Below, one piece after another: positions 45,879 to 55,053 of a DNA stretch of 64,000 nt. Each line of letters starts with the position of its first letter. Positions within the stretch are counted from its first letter, which is position 1. Source of the stretch: Parendozoicomonas verongulae. GTDB lineage: Bacteria > Pseudomonadota > Gammaproteobacteria > Pseudomonadales > Endozoicomonadaceae. The notes under the pieces were generated by a model that made no database searches, was not told where the DNA came from, and saw only the letters and a program-made list of their open reading frames with translations. Location of the stretch: assembly GCF_009711465.1 (NCBI RefSeq), contig NZ_SMME01000870.1, positions 1 through 64,000 on the forward strand, in the 5' to 3' direction. The translations under genes and the position numbers were made by a program.

Positions 45879-48800
45879 TCAGCTAATAAGATTTCCGTTA
45901 TCCGTAAGATTATTCACCAGTGATGCGGAATCTGTTGTTCCGTAGCGCACCGTCAAATCAACATCCTGCAAAACAATCTGCTGAACCACTGGCCCACCCG
46001 CCGAAGTGCTTACGTTGATGGTTGTATCTCCATCCGCAACATTGAAGCTGAGATATTGATCAAGATTCTCCGACGCACCGTCCGGTAATAAGTCACGCAA
46101 GTCCAGAACATCTCCGTGACCAAAGGCATTAAAGTCGGTGATGGTATCTACAGCCGGAGAGCCACCGGTGCCTACATCTTCTGGCCGCCAAACATAGAAA
46201 TCAGAACCATCACCACCTGTCATCGTGTCGTTGCCGGCACCACCGATAAATTCATCATGAAAATTCTGACTTTCAGAAGAGCCTGTCAGAGTGTCATTGC
46301 CATCGGTTCCCATCCGTGTGTGGTCGATATCCACATAGTTGGTTTGGATGGTGGTGATGGCTGGAAGTGCATCTGTCAGATTGCCATCAGCATCGTATCC
46401 GCTACTGGTGATATTGATTCGCATCCAGAAACCGTTAACGAAATCACCATCTTCAGTGGTGAACGTCAGGCCGCTGGAGAGAGCGTCGAACACTTCCAGA
46501 CCTGCGTGAGTACCGGGGTTAGCAGTCCAGATGAGATCAAAGCTATCTGCGTCATTGCCAGTGATAGTACCGGCTTGAAGAAGCTCATCCGGAATATTGA
46601 AAACAACGTCCTTATGGTGGCGAATATGGATCTCTGTAATGCGATGGTTCTCACTGGCCTGCGCTGTAAAATCAACAGGTACAGGGTTATCGGCATCAAC
46701 GCTTTCCATAGTAATTGAGCTGGTCAGCAAAGCAGATTCCGCCACGTCCTGCTCATCCTGGCCATTTACGTACACGGTCAGTACGCTTTGGCTTGGCTGG
46801 CCGTTGATATCCGTTGAGGTATAGGTGAATCGGTCAGTCCCTGTTTCACCAGTAGCAAGGTTGTTAGTTGCTGCAAGTCGATCATCAACCTGATATTCGT
46901 AGCTGCCATCACTCCTGATTGTGAGGAAGCCAAAGGTGCCCCGGATAGTTGTACCGTTACTGGTCACAGAATGAGAGGAGCCACCTGGCAACTGGATAGA
47001 TGACACCGCCTGCGGATTTGTATCGTTATCCAGAACATTACCCGCCATTGTTCGCATTCCGGTAAGGGAACCACTGCCTCCATCCTGTAACTGGACAATG
47101 TCTCCGAACTCCTTGATGCCGCCATTCACTGTATCTAACACCACCGATTGCCCGGTATTCAAAACCCCAACCAACTCTCCGCCCACAGAGGCCAGTGTAT
47201 CCAGATAGAACAAATCCCTCTCATGAGCAGGCTCAGTCACAACAAGACCGCTGTCTGTTATGTCAATTCTTACCAGATAGCTTTCGGTAACAATTAAACT
47301 TCCACCATCATCCACTCCCAGCCCTGCTGTCAGTGCATACAAGGCTCCGTCATGCCAGGCAATACTATCGGACGTGATATTTTCGTAGCCTTGATCCTCA
47401 AGAGAGCCGAGAGAAGTGGCCTGACCAGTTGTGAGATTGATCGTGTTTACTTCTCCGGAGGTGTCATACATATATAACGTGCCATCCGGTGAAAAGGCCA
47501 AACCCGATATATCGTACTGAGGGAAATGTGAGACACCGTGGTTACCGATTTCCGAGAATTGAAGTGTCTCAGGGTCAAGGGAGTAAAGGCGTGAATTGTC
47601 CACAGCGTAAATTTCTCCGGAGGGAGATACCGCTAACTCCAAACCATGATTCTGCACCGCCCCCTGCAAATCTCCGAGAACATAGGAAACACCGCTTTCA
47701 AGGTCATAGGCCCGTAAATAAGCGCTGTCATTATCTGCGTCGTAATCCACAACAAAGACAGTGGCGGGTGACCACCCGGATTCACTGATGCTGAGACTGT
47801 CAGCATTGGCATGACCCTGAGCCAGAATATTTACGGAGAGTGTGGCAGTTGACGTTGTTGTGCCATCACTGACGGTATAACTGAAAGTATCCGTCACACC
47901 GCCACGGACCCCATTGGAGGGCGTATAAGCATAAGTGCCATCAGCAGAGATAATCAGCGTTCCGTACTGACCATCGATTGTCGTTGTGCCATCGGCACCA
48001 ACAACCGTGCCGCCGACATCTGTCACTGTGAGAGTGTCGCCTTCCAAATCTCGATCATTCCCCAGCAAACCAACGACTGCCGCACTGTTAACCGCTACGC
48101 TCTGACCGGCCATCACTGTCAATGCATCGTTCTCAGCGACAGGTGCCGTATTATCCGGGGCCTGAACCGACACAGTTAGTGTTGAAGTTGATACACTTCC
48201 GGATGCGCTCTGAATGGTGTAATTGAATTGATCATTCGGTGCAGCACCTTCTGCCAGGGCCTTAGCCTCAACCTCATTTAAAGCGCGATTATAAACACGC
48301 ACATCGTCAATCAGGCCGGTAAATGTGAAATTCCCGGAATGATGACCATCGTGGAATTTCGTTGTAGCGCCGCTGCTTCCCCCAACGCCGATATCACCAT
48401 CGTGGGAATCAAGCCCCCTGGCGCTGGAAGTTTGCCCGAAGAGCTGACCATCCAGCCAGGCATTCATGGTGCCAGCATCACCATCCAGAGCCACGGTCAC
48501 GTTATGCCACCCATTCAGACCAGACAGATTGACACTGAGAAATGACCCCGACCAGTCTGAGCCGTTATAAGCTCCGGCGTACAGCATGTCATCGATGATA
48601 TAAACGATCCCACCGGTTGAAGCGTCCCCTTCCTGATACAAAACCTGCCGCTCCCCCTCAAGAGTGGCTTCTGGCATTTGAAAGGACAAATTGACAGTTC
48701 GCGCCTCAACACTCCCATCCAGAGGAATATTCAGCTCGGGGGATTCCTTTATAGAAAGGTGCCCATCTAAAGCTCCTCCGGTTACTCCACCATCAGTAAT

Positions 48801-49739
48801 CGAAGCACCACGCTCCAGCCTGCCCGGGTTGGCATAGCTGTCTACTGTCGCCTGATCTGACACAATTCCATCGACAACATTCTGATTAAAATTCCAATAG
48901 GCAACGAGATCATTATGCAAGTCCATCTCAGTCGCATCATAGGTATAACGTCCATCTGGCCACACTGTCAGGGTTCCAAAGTTGCCGTCAAGTGTGGTCG
49001 TCCCATTGGTATTGACGGGGCTGCCATTCAAATGGGTGAGACGAATCCCTTCCCCTGTGTCATTAGCAAGAACTCCACTTTGCTGTGAGAGTGTTTGCCC
49101 TGTAATCGCGACGACAGAATCAGCATTCGCACTGGTAACCTCCGAACGGTCTGTAGACATAACCTGTACCCCAGAGATCATAGCCCCGCTATCAGTAGAT
49201 GAATCAAGAGCAGGGCGTCCGGCACTGGTTGCAGACAAAGGAGTAAAGCCGTCAGGCTGAGAAGAAACAGCTGGTGCGGATGGTTTTACAGGAGAAAATG
49301 CCGAGAAGTCATCAAGGCCACCACCAGCCTTAGCAACGGATGGCGTGCTTCCAAAACCGTGGAGAACGCCGGCACTTCCACCCCCTAGAAGATCCGATGT
49401 GGCAGACTCTTCTATGAGACAGGCCACAGAGCTATCGTTCCCATCACCACAGGCTGCCGCATCATCAGGCGTACTTTCTGCCGCCGTATCATCACCCGCA
49501 GCAGGAGTGGGTTGAAACATATTAAAGTGGATGGGAACACCGGTCTGGGGCACAGGCAAGGTCATATTGGCGGGAACAGTAACCATCTGGCCATTGGAGG
49601 AGACCAACACAACATTGCTGCCATCACTGGTTTGAACCGTATCATCAGGTTGTAAGGTTGCCCCCTCAACCAGCATCCGCTTCGAACCATCTGGGGATAC
49701 AGCGAATACCGTTCCTGATATGTCCCCGACTTTCATCAT
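45879..49739 (-). CDS. LapA-type RTX adhesin, proximal copy
   Basis: 1286-aa secreted adhesin, paralogous to the next gene. Retention module (about 1-65, VGDISGTVFAVSPDGSKRML) is followed by TPAAGDD at residues 78-84, a candidate LapG-type PAAG cleavage site. Then cadherin-like unit, uninterrupted LamG domain (about 273-496), VCBS repeat (about 526-636), propeller-like domain (about 658-876), a further cadherin-like unit, RTX nonapeptides (about 1143-1183, GTDGNDTLTGSS and IGGAGNDTMTGGDGSDFYVW) and the C-terminal target domain. Expected to be exported by LapBCE and held at the surface. AAGGAG precedes the start. Ligand unknown. Confidence 0.88.
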   Translation of the reverse strand: MMKVGDISGTVFAVSPDGSKRMLVEGATLQPDDTVQTSDGSNVVLVSSNGQMVTVPANMTLPVPQTGVPIHFNMFQPTPAAGDDTAAESTPDDAAACGDGNDSSVACLIEESATSDLLGGGSAGVLHGFGSTPSVAKAGGGLDDFSAFSPVKPSAPAVSSQPDGFTPLSATSAGRPALDSSTDSGAMISGVQVMSTDRSEVTSANADSVVAITGQTLSQQSGVLANDTGEGIRLTHLNGSPVNTNGTTTLDGNFGTLTVWPDGRYTYDATEMDLHNDLVAYWNFNQNVVDGIVSDQATVDSYANPGRLERGASITDGGVTGGALDGHLSIKESPELNIPLDGSVEARTVNLSFQMPEATLEGERQVLYQEGDASTGGIVYIIDDMLYAGAYNGSDWSGSFLSVNLSGLNGWHNVTVALDGDAGTMNAWLDGQLFGQTSSARGLDSHDGDIGVGGSSGATTKFHDGHHSGNFTFTGLIDDVRVYNRALNEVEAKALAEGAAPNDQFNYTIQSASGSVSTSTLTVSVQAPDNTAPVAENDALTVMAGQSVAVNSAAVVGLLGNDRDLEGDTLTVTDVGGTVVGADGTTTIDGQYGTLIISADGTYAYTPSNGVRGGVTDTFSYTVSDGTTTSTATLSVNILAQGHANADSLSISESGWSPATVFVVDYDADNDSAYLRAYDLESGVSYVLGDLQGAVQNHGLELAVSPSGEIYAVDNSRLYSLDPETLQFSEIGNHGVSHFPQYDISGLAFSPDGTLYMYDTSGEVNTINLTTGQATSLGSLEDQGYENITSDSIAWHDGALYALTAGLGVDDGGSLIVTESYLVRIDITDSGLVVTEPAHERDLFYLDTLASVGGELVGVLNTGQSVVLDTVNGGIKEFGDIVQLQDGGSGSLTGMRTMAGNVLDNDTNPQAVSSIQLPGGSSHSVTSNGTTIRGTFGFLTIRSDGSYEYQVDDRLAATNNLATGETGTDRFTYTSTDINGQPSQSVLTVYVNGQDEQDVAESALLTSSITMESVDADNPVPVDFTAQASENHRITEIHIRHHKDVVFNIPDELLQAGTITGNDADSFDLIWTANPGTHAGLEVFDALSSGLTFTTEDGDFVNGFWMRINITSSGYDADGNLTDALPAITTIQTNYVDIDHTRMGTDGNDTLTGSSESQNFHDEFIGGAGNDTMTGGDGSDFYVWRPEDVGTGGSPAVDTITDFNAFGHGDVLDLRDLLPDGASENLDQYLSFNVADGDTTINVSTSAGGPVVQQIVLQDVDLTVRYGTTDSASLVNNLTDNGNLIS

Positions 49740-49808
49740 GGCAACTGCTCCTTCCCTGCATCCGTACCCTGTGCAGTAGTACCTCTACCTCCCCCTCAGC
49801 CTAGCAGG

Positions 49809-51257
49809 TCAGCGCTCTGTCAAAGCGTTGTCGCGGGCTTTGAGAATGGGCTTCAGAAGGTAGGAAAGTATCGTTTTCTTACCTGTGACAATATCCACCT
49901 GAGCATGCATTCCCGGGATAATTTCCAGTGGTTTTTCTTCCGTTCCAAGGTGACTGCTGTTGGTGCGAATCAGCACCTGATAAAAGCTCTCGCCTTCCTC
50001 ATCAACAATCGTGTCAGCACTGATATGATCCACCACACCTTCCAGGCCGCCATAAATAGCAAAGTCGTAAGCGGTGAGTTTCACAATGGCTTCGTCGCCA
50101 ATCTGGAGAAACGCCACGTCTTTAGGATTAATCTTCGCTTCCACAAGCAGGGCCTCTTCCACCGGTACGATTTCAATCAAATCCATACCCGGCTGCACAA
50201 CACCGCCCACTGTGGTGACGTGAATCTTTTTGACGATGCCTGCCAGTGGCGCCTGTACCTCCCGGCGGGCCACCTGATCTTCAAGGGATTTACGGGACTC
50301 GCTTAACTGGGCCAGCTTCACTTCCTGATCCCTCAGCTCTTCCTGAGCCTCTTCCCGGAATTTGATAGCCACTTCCCGCACCCGGCCTTTCTGTTCCTGC
50401 AGGGTGGACTGCAAGCGGGGCAGTGTCAGCTCTGCTTCGTTGAGTTCGGAGAGCAGGTCGTTCACCCTCTGTTCTAGCTGAATCATCTCCACTTCCGACA
50501 CCACACCTTTCTGGGCCAGCGGCCGGGTCATGGAGAGTTCCTTCATGCCCAGATCGTAGCTGCGCTGCAGGTGGTCACGGCGGGTTTCCATGGCACGCAT
50601 TTCCTGCTCACTCTGGCGTACCTTCTCTTTGGCTACGTCAGTTTCAGCTTCCAGACCGGCCCGACGGCTGTTGTAAAGCTTCAATTCTCGGCGCTGAACC
50701 TTGGGATATTCTGACACCTCCTCGGGGAACACCAGCTCACGATCTTCTGCCAGAGCTCGCAGGCGGGCAATAGAGGCCAGAACGCTCAAGTACTCAATTT
50801 CTGATTCCTGAAAAGTGGAGTTAAAGCTGGTGTCATCGAGCATCATCAGCACCTGGCCTTTTTCCACTCTCTGGCCTTCCCGCACCATCAGCTTTTCGAG
50901 TATCCCCCCTTCCAGGTTCTGAACAACCTGCAAACGGGAGGAGGGAACCACCTTTCCGGCTCCTCGTGTGATTTCATCGACCTCCGCCCATGCGGCCCAC
51001 ATCAGGGCAGCAATCAGCGCAAACAGACAAATAAAGATGAGCAATCGCCCCCCCTTTGGGGATTTCAGCAGCATAGCGGCCGAGGCGTCAGACATATATT
51101 CCAACTCAACTGCCGAAGCCTTACGGGGAGGGCGACCACCCTTTGGAAACTGAGCCACAGGAGCCTTCTGGCCCTTGGGGATAGGAGGCCGTACCTTTTT
51201 GCGGCCTCGCTTGGGGTCAAGCGGTATCGTTTTCTTATCAGATTTCTTGTCCGCCAT
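49809..51257 (-). CDS. lapC: Type I secretion membrane-fusion protein (LapC/HlyD)
   Basis: 482-aa HlyD-family periplasmic adaptor. A Lys/Pro-rich cytoplasmic tail (1-68) is followed by one membrane segment (LLIFICLFALIAALMWAAWA), a lipoyl-like half-motif VVQNLEGGILEKLMVREGQR, long coiled coils (about 150-330), and the second half VQAPLAGIVKKIHVTTVGGV with PGMDLIEIVPVEEALLVEAK. Start overlaps the lapB stop (TGATG). Bridges the LapB ATPase and TolC/LapE. Confidence 0.94.
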   Translation of the reverse strand: MADKKSDKKTIPLDPKRGRKKVRPPIPKGQKAPVAQFPKGGRPPRKASAVELEYMSDASAAMLLKSPKGGRLLIFICLFALIAALMWAAWAEVDEITRGAGKVVPSSRLQVVQNLEGGILEKLMVREGQRVEKGQVLMMLDDTSFNSTFQESEIEYLSVLASIARLRALAEDRELVFPEEVSEYPKVQRRELKLYNSRRAGLEAETDVAKEKVRQSEQEMRAMETRRDHLQRSYDLGMKELSMTRPLAQKGVVSEVEMIQLEQRVNDLLSELNEAELTLPRLQSTLQEQKGRVREVAIKFREEAQEELRDQEVKLAQLSESRKSLEDQVARREVQAPLAGIVKKIHVTTVGGVVQPGMDLIEIVPVEEALLVEAKINPKDVAFLQIGDEAIVKLTAYDFAIYGGLEGVVDHISADTIVDEEGESFYQVLIRTNSSHLGTEEKPLEIIPGMHAQVDIVTGKKTILSYLLKPILKARDNALTER

Positions 51258-53425
51258 CAGGAAATCCTCAACTTGCCTTCACGCAGGGCTGCAAATACCT
51301 GCTCCTTCGGGCCATCAGCAACAATTCGCCCCTGATCCATAACAATCAGGCGATCCACCAGCTCCAACATAGACGCTTTATGGGTAACCAGCAGCAATGT
51401 TCTTTTTTCACAGTACTTGCGCAGGTTGTCCCGCAGCCGGCTTTCTGTGGTGTTATCCATCGCGCTGCAGGGCTCGTCGAGGACAATAATAGGTGCATCC
51501 ACCAGCATTGCCCGTGCCAGAGAGACACTCTGCCGCTGCCCGCCGGACAAACACACTCCGCGCTCACCCACCTGCATATCCAGTCCATCGGGGTGGCGGT
51601 TAGCAAATTCCTTCACTCCAGAGAGTTCTGCTGCCTGAATAATCGCACTGTCTTCCATATGGCTGACGCCGAGGGCAATATTTTCTTTCAGGGTGCCGTA
51701 CAGCAACGTGGCATCCTGCAGGGCGCAGCCGATGTTGTGGCGAAGATCCGATGGATTGATCTGACGAAGATCCACGCCATCCACCCTTACAGCGCCGCTT
51801 TCCGGCTGGTAAAGCCCTAGCAGCATTTTCTCAACAGTGCTTTTGCCAGAGCCGATTCGTCCGATAATACCGACCTTCTCACCAGCTTTAATACGCAGGT
51901 TCACATTGTTCAGGGCTTTGAACTCCTGACCAGGATAGGAGAAGTTCACTTGATCAAATTCGATATCACCTTTCAGGGTAGGGCGGTGAGCAAAGGATTT
52001 TCCTTCCGGGCGGTCGGAAGGCATTTTCATAATGTCGTTCAAAGCAGCCAGCGCTACCTTACTCTGGTTGTAGCGTGTAGATAAGCCCGCTACCTGTGCC
52101 ATGGGAGCCAAAGCACGGCCGGAAAGCATTACCGTAGCAATCAGGCCCCCCATACTCAGCTCGCCAGCAGCAATCAGATACACCCCGCCTACAACCATGG
52201 AGATGGTGACCAGCTGGGTAATAAACGAGGCCACGGTTCCGGCAGAAGAGGAAAGCATTTTGCTTTGAATACCCCACTTGGCGATATGGCCCACATTCTT
52301 TTCCCAGCGAGCCTGCATTTCACTTTCGGCGCGGGCCACTTTGAGGCTTTCGATGCTGGTCAGCACCTCAATCAGCGTGGCGTTCTTTTGGGCGGAGGAA
52401 CGCACAGTTTTATCCACAGAGCGACGCAGCGGCCCCTGCAGGGCAATACCGTAAAGAGCAATCAGCGCAGCACCAACAAAGGGAATCACCGCCAGCGGGC
52501 CACCTATAAACCCAATCACCAGAAGAATGAGAATGGTGAACGGCAAATCCACCAGCGCGGTTACGGTTGAAGAGGTGATAAAGTCCCGAATGCTCTCAAA
52601 CTCCTGAATATTTCTGGAGAAAGAACCAACAGACTGAGGCCGTGAGGCCATGGACAGCCCCATCACTTTTTCAAATATTCTGGAGGACAAAAGAATATCG
52701 GACTTTTTACCGGCAAGGTCGATGAAATAACCGCGCATCAACTTCAGCGCAGTGTCGAAACTAAACAGGATAAACGCACCGATCGCCAGCACCCACAGGG
52801 TTTCAATAGCATTATTGGGCACAACCCTGTCGTACACATTCATCACAAACAGCGGGCTGGCCAGAGCAAATATGTTGATCAGAAAAGAGGCCAGCAACAC
52901 ATCCCGGTAAATCCGCCAGGACTTGGTAATCGTGCCCCAGAACCAGTGACGTGAACGGACATTCAGGGTTTCCGGTGCCCGGTCATCGTACTGATACTTC
53001 TCCTTGATAAAGAAGGTATGGCCTGCGTATTCCCGCGCCAGAGCAAGGAAAGGCACCTCCTGAGCACCACTGCCGGATTCCGGCAAAATTACCTTGGCGG
53101 TTTTGGCTTTCCGGTCGATGCCGGTGAGCACACAGGCTTTCCGACCCTTGAGAAGCAGAACAGCGGGAAGAACCAGTGGAGAGATACGTCTCAGGGGTGT
53201 TTTCACCAGCCGGGCAGAGAAGCCACCTCGCTCCGCCGCACGAATAAACAACTCAGCGGTCAGCTTCCCATCCTGCAGGGGAAGACCGTGCTTCAGAGCA
53301 TCAGCACTGCTGGGTCGCCCATGAATACGGGTGACAGTCACGAGGCTGTCTAACAGGGGGTCGAGATGGGTGCTGCCATCCTTGGGGACAAACCAGTTTT
53401 GCTGTGCATCGGCTGAAGCAGACAT
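51257..53425 (-). CDS. lapB: Type I secretion ABC transporter (LapB/LssB type)
   Basis: 722-aa inner-membrane ABC exporter. An N-terminal C39-like domain (about 1-140) lacks the catalytic Cys, as in adhesin and RTX exporters. A six-helix membrane domain follows (about 160-440, from VLLASFLINIFALASPLFVM). The ATPase domain has Walker A IIGRIGSGKSTVEKM, signature CLSGGQRQSVSLARAM and Walker B PIIVLDEPCSAMD. Substrate is inferred to be the two adhesins encoded downstream in the same transcription direction. Confidence 0.94.
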   Translation of the reverse strand: MSASADAQQNWFVPKDGSTHLDPLLDSLVTVTRIHGRPSSADALKHGLPLQDGKLTAELFIRAAERGGFSARLVKTPLRRISPLVLPAVLLLKGRKACVLTGIDRKAKTAKVILPESGSGAQEVPFLALAREYAGHTFFIKEKYQYDDRAPETLNVRSRHWFWGTITKSWRIYRDVLLASFLINIFALASPLFVMNVYDRVVPNNAIETLWVLAIGAFILFSFDTALKLMRGYFIDLAGKKSDILLSSRIFEKVMGLSMASRPQSVGSFSRNIQEFESIRDFITSSTVTALVDLPFTILILLVIGFIGGPLAVIPFVGAALIALYGIALQGPLRRSVDKTVRSSAQKNATLIEVLTSIESLKVARAESEMQARWEKNVGHIAKWGIQSKMLSSSAGTVASFITQLVTISMVVGGVYLIAAGELSMGGLIATVMLSGRALAPMAQVAGLSTRYNQSKVALAALNDIMKMPSDRPEGKSFAHRPTLKGDIEFDQVNFSYPGQEFKALNNVNLRIKAGEKVGIIGRIGSGKSTVEKMLLGLYQPESGAVRVDGVDLRQINPSDLRHNIGCALQDATLLYGTLKENIALGVSHMEDSAIIQAAELSGVKEFANRHPDGLDMQVGERGVCLSGGQRQSVSLARAMLVDAPIIVLDEPCSAMDNTTESRLRDNLRKYCEKRTLLLVTHKASMLELVDRLIVMDQGRIVADGPKEQVFAALREGKLRIS

Positions 53426-53542
53426 AAGACCGATGGAACCTTTACTGAGTACGCTATCTGCAAGACTAGGGGGTTATGGCAAAGGTGAGAGAAGATGAAG
53501 AAATCACGTCATAAAGCAGTCAACTTTCCCGAAAGTGAGCTA

Positions 53543-53566
53543 CGCCTGTTCATCGTTGAACAGGCG
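53543..53566. terminator. Hairpin after the pilin gene
   Basis: Perfect 10-bp inverted repeat CGCCTGTTCA / TGAACAGGCG with loop TCGT, 20 bp beyond the pilin stop (minus strand). No T-tract, so it may be a weak terminator or a stabilising 3' structure. It lies between pilin and lapB. Confidence 0.45.
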
Positions 53567-53585
53567 CTGTTGACGCTGTGGCTCC

Positions 53586-54134
53586 TTACTCGCCAGGCAC
53601 AGCCTGTGCTGTGACATCAACACCATCAACATTGATATGCATGCCACCACCTGAGCCCAGATAGTTACTACGGCAGGCTGCAGGAAGATAATTTTTATTA
53701 ATTCGGAGAATGGAGTCATTGTGGTAACCACAATGCCATTTGAGTGTAGAGCCATCGTAGGTTGGAAAGAATAGTACTCTTGTATTGGGCAGAACATCCG
53801 ATGGGAACCGGTTAGTGTTCAATTTAACCTGTATGTGAAATATGCTTTCAATACTACAGACAAACGTTTCAGCATACTCATTGGATATCGCTCCAAAATC
53901 AACTCCCACATCGCTGGCACAAAATCCAACCAGCGAATTATTAACTGCATAGTACTCAGTCGCATCTTTCGCGCCCTTACTGAGAATAGGAATAAGCTCA
54001 CCCGCTATAGCCGCCCGGGCTGTATAGTTTTGATACGCTGGAATAGCGATAGCCGCGAGAATACCGATAATTGCTACCACAATCATTAGCTCTATCAGAG
54101 TAAAACCTGCCTGTAACTGCTTGATTATCTTCAC
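53586..54134 (-). CDS. Type IV pilin-like major subunit (PilA-like), orphan
   Basis: 182-aa prepilin. A short basic leader [10 protein letters not shown] is followed by the processed N-terminus [20 protein letters not shown] and [10 protein letters not shown], the canonical class IVa helix with Glu5. Two Cys in the C-terminal third (WHCGYHND and PAACRSN) can close the D-region disulfide loop; two further Cys lie at GFCASD and VCSIES. Start is GTG at 54134. No other pilus assembly gene is in the window. It lies between the lap operon and phoU. Confidence 0.88.
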   Translation of the reverse strand: MKIIKQLQAGFTLIELMIVVAIIGILAAIAIPAYQNYTARAAIAGELIPILSKGAKDATEYYAVNNSLVGFCASDVGVDFGAISNEYAETFVCSIESIFHIQVKLNTNRFPSDVLPNTRVLFFPTYDGSTLKWHCGYHNDSILRINKNYLPAACRSNYLGSGGGMHINVDGVDVTAQAVPGE

Positions 54135-54185
54135 GTTGTCACCATCATCCTTGATTCGGTCACCCTTTCCACTATAGCAGGTGTT

Positions 54186-54211
54186 TTAAGTACCCGGACC
54201 ATTGCTTTCTC
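54186..54211 (+). repeat. Dispersed repeat, copy 2
   Basis: Core GTACCCGGACCATTGCTTTC, 23 of 26 positions identical to 30312-30337, here in the upstream region of the pilin gene. Confidence 0.55.
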
Positions 54212-54245
54212 CTCTTTCAATAAAGAGAGAAGAGTCAGAAACATT

Positions 54246-54278
54246 AAAGCCGGACACTCCTGAGAAGTGTCCGGCTTT
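54246..54278 (-). terminator. Terminator downstream of phoU
   Basis: Perfect 13-bp stem AAAGCCGGACACT / AGTGTCCGGCTTT with a seven-base loop, 23 bp after the phoU stop on the minus strand. Confidence 0.85.
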
Positions 54279-54300
54279 GTAAAAAAGAGGAAAAGTGGAA

Positions 54301-55041
54301 TCAGGCGCCGGTCGAGTTATCCTCAAACACCTCGGCCCGCACACGCTTGAGACCAATGTGGCGAACATCCGTGCCTTTCACCAGATAGATCACATACTCG
54401 GCAATATTACGGGCATGGTCGCCAATACGCTCGAGGGAGCGCAACACCCACATAATGTTCAGTACACGACTGATAGCCCGTGGGTCTTCCATCATGTAAG
54501 TCACCAGCTCGCGCATGGCGGAGCGATACTCCCGGTCTACATTTTTATCTTCCTGAGCCACGGTGAGAGCCAGATCAGCATCAAAGCGGGCAAAGGCGTT
54601 CAGAGTATCCTGCACCATTTTGCGCACATGGTTACCGATATGCCGCGCTTCCACATAGCCGTGGGGAGATTCACCATGCTCTGCCAGATCCATGGCAAAC
54701 CGAGCGATTTTAGCCGCTTCATCACCAATACGCTCCAGATCAGTAGACGCCTTGGTACAGGCAATCACCAATCGCAAGTCAGAAGCAGCAGGCTGACGCC
54801 GTGCCAGAATGCGAGCGGCTTCTTCATCGACCTTAACTTCCATAAAGTTCACATCGTCGTCTTTGGCGCGCACGCTCAAGGCAAGGTCGTTGTCCGCTTC
54901 CATCAGTGAGTCGATGGCATCAGACACCTGCTTCTCCACTGCACCACCCATGGCCAGAAGCTGGCTGCGCAGTTCTTCCAGCTCAGCGTTGAACTGCTGA
55001 GAGATGTGCTGGTTCAGATCGGTGTTCATATCAACTGGCAT
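54301..55041 (-). CDS. phoU: Phosphate-specific transport regulator PhoU
   Basis: 246-aa cytoplasmic two-lobed helical protein that links Pst transport to PhoR signalling. The duplicated metal-binding PhoU motifs are visible: RIGDEAAKIARFAM in lobe 1 and RIGDHARNIAEYVIYL in lobe 2. The N-terminus is HISQQFNAELEELRSQLLAM. AAGGA precedes the start. Last gene of pstC-pstA-pstB-phoU, 12 bp after pstB. Confidence 0.95.
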   Translation of the reverse strand: MPVDMNTDLNQHISQQFNAELEELRSQLLAMGGAVEKQVSDAIDSLMEADNDLALSVRAKDDDVNFMEVKVDEEAARILARRQPAASDLRLVIACTKASTDLERIGDEAAKIARFAMDLAEHGESPHGYVEARHIGNHVRKMVQDTLNAFARFDADLALTVAQEDKNVDREYRSAMRELVTYMMEDPRAISRVLNIMWVLRSLERIGDHARNIAEYVIYLVKGTDVRHIGLKRVRAEVFEDNSTGA

Positions 55042-55053
55042 TATTTTTCATCC

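Noticed and set aside
41511-49739. Repeat-rich adhesin genes considered as CRISPR-like or tandem-repeat arrays
   Set aside because: Repeats are protein-coding cadherin, LamG and RTX units, not short DNA repeats with spacers.
53494-53613. 39-codon plus-strand ORF with a GAGAG-type upstream box between lapB and pilin
   Set aside because: Overlaps the pilin 3' end and its hairpin; no homology; plausible by chance.
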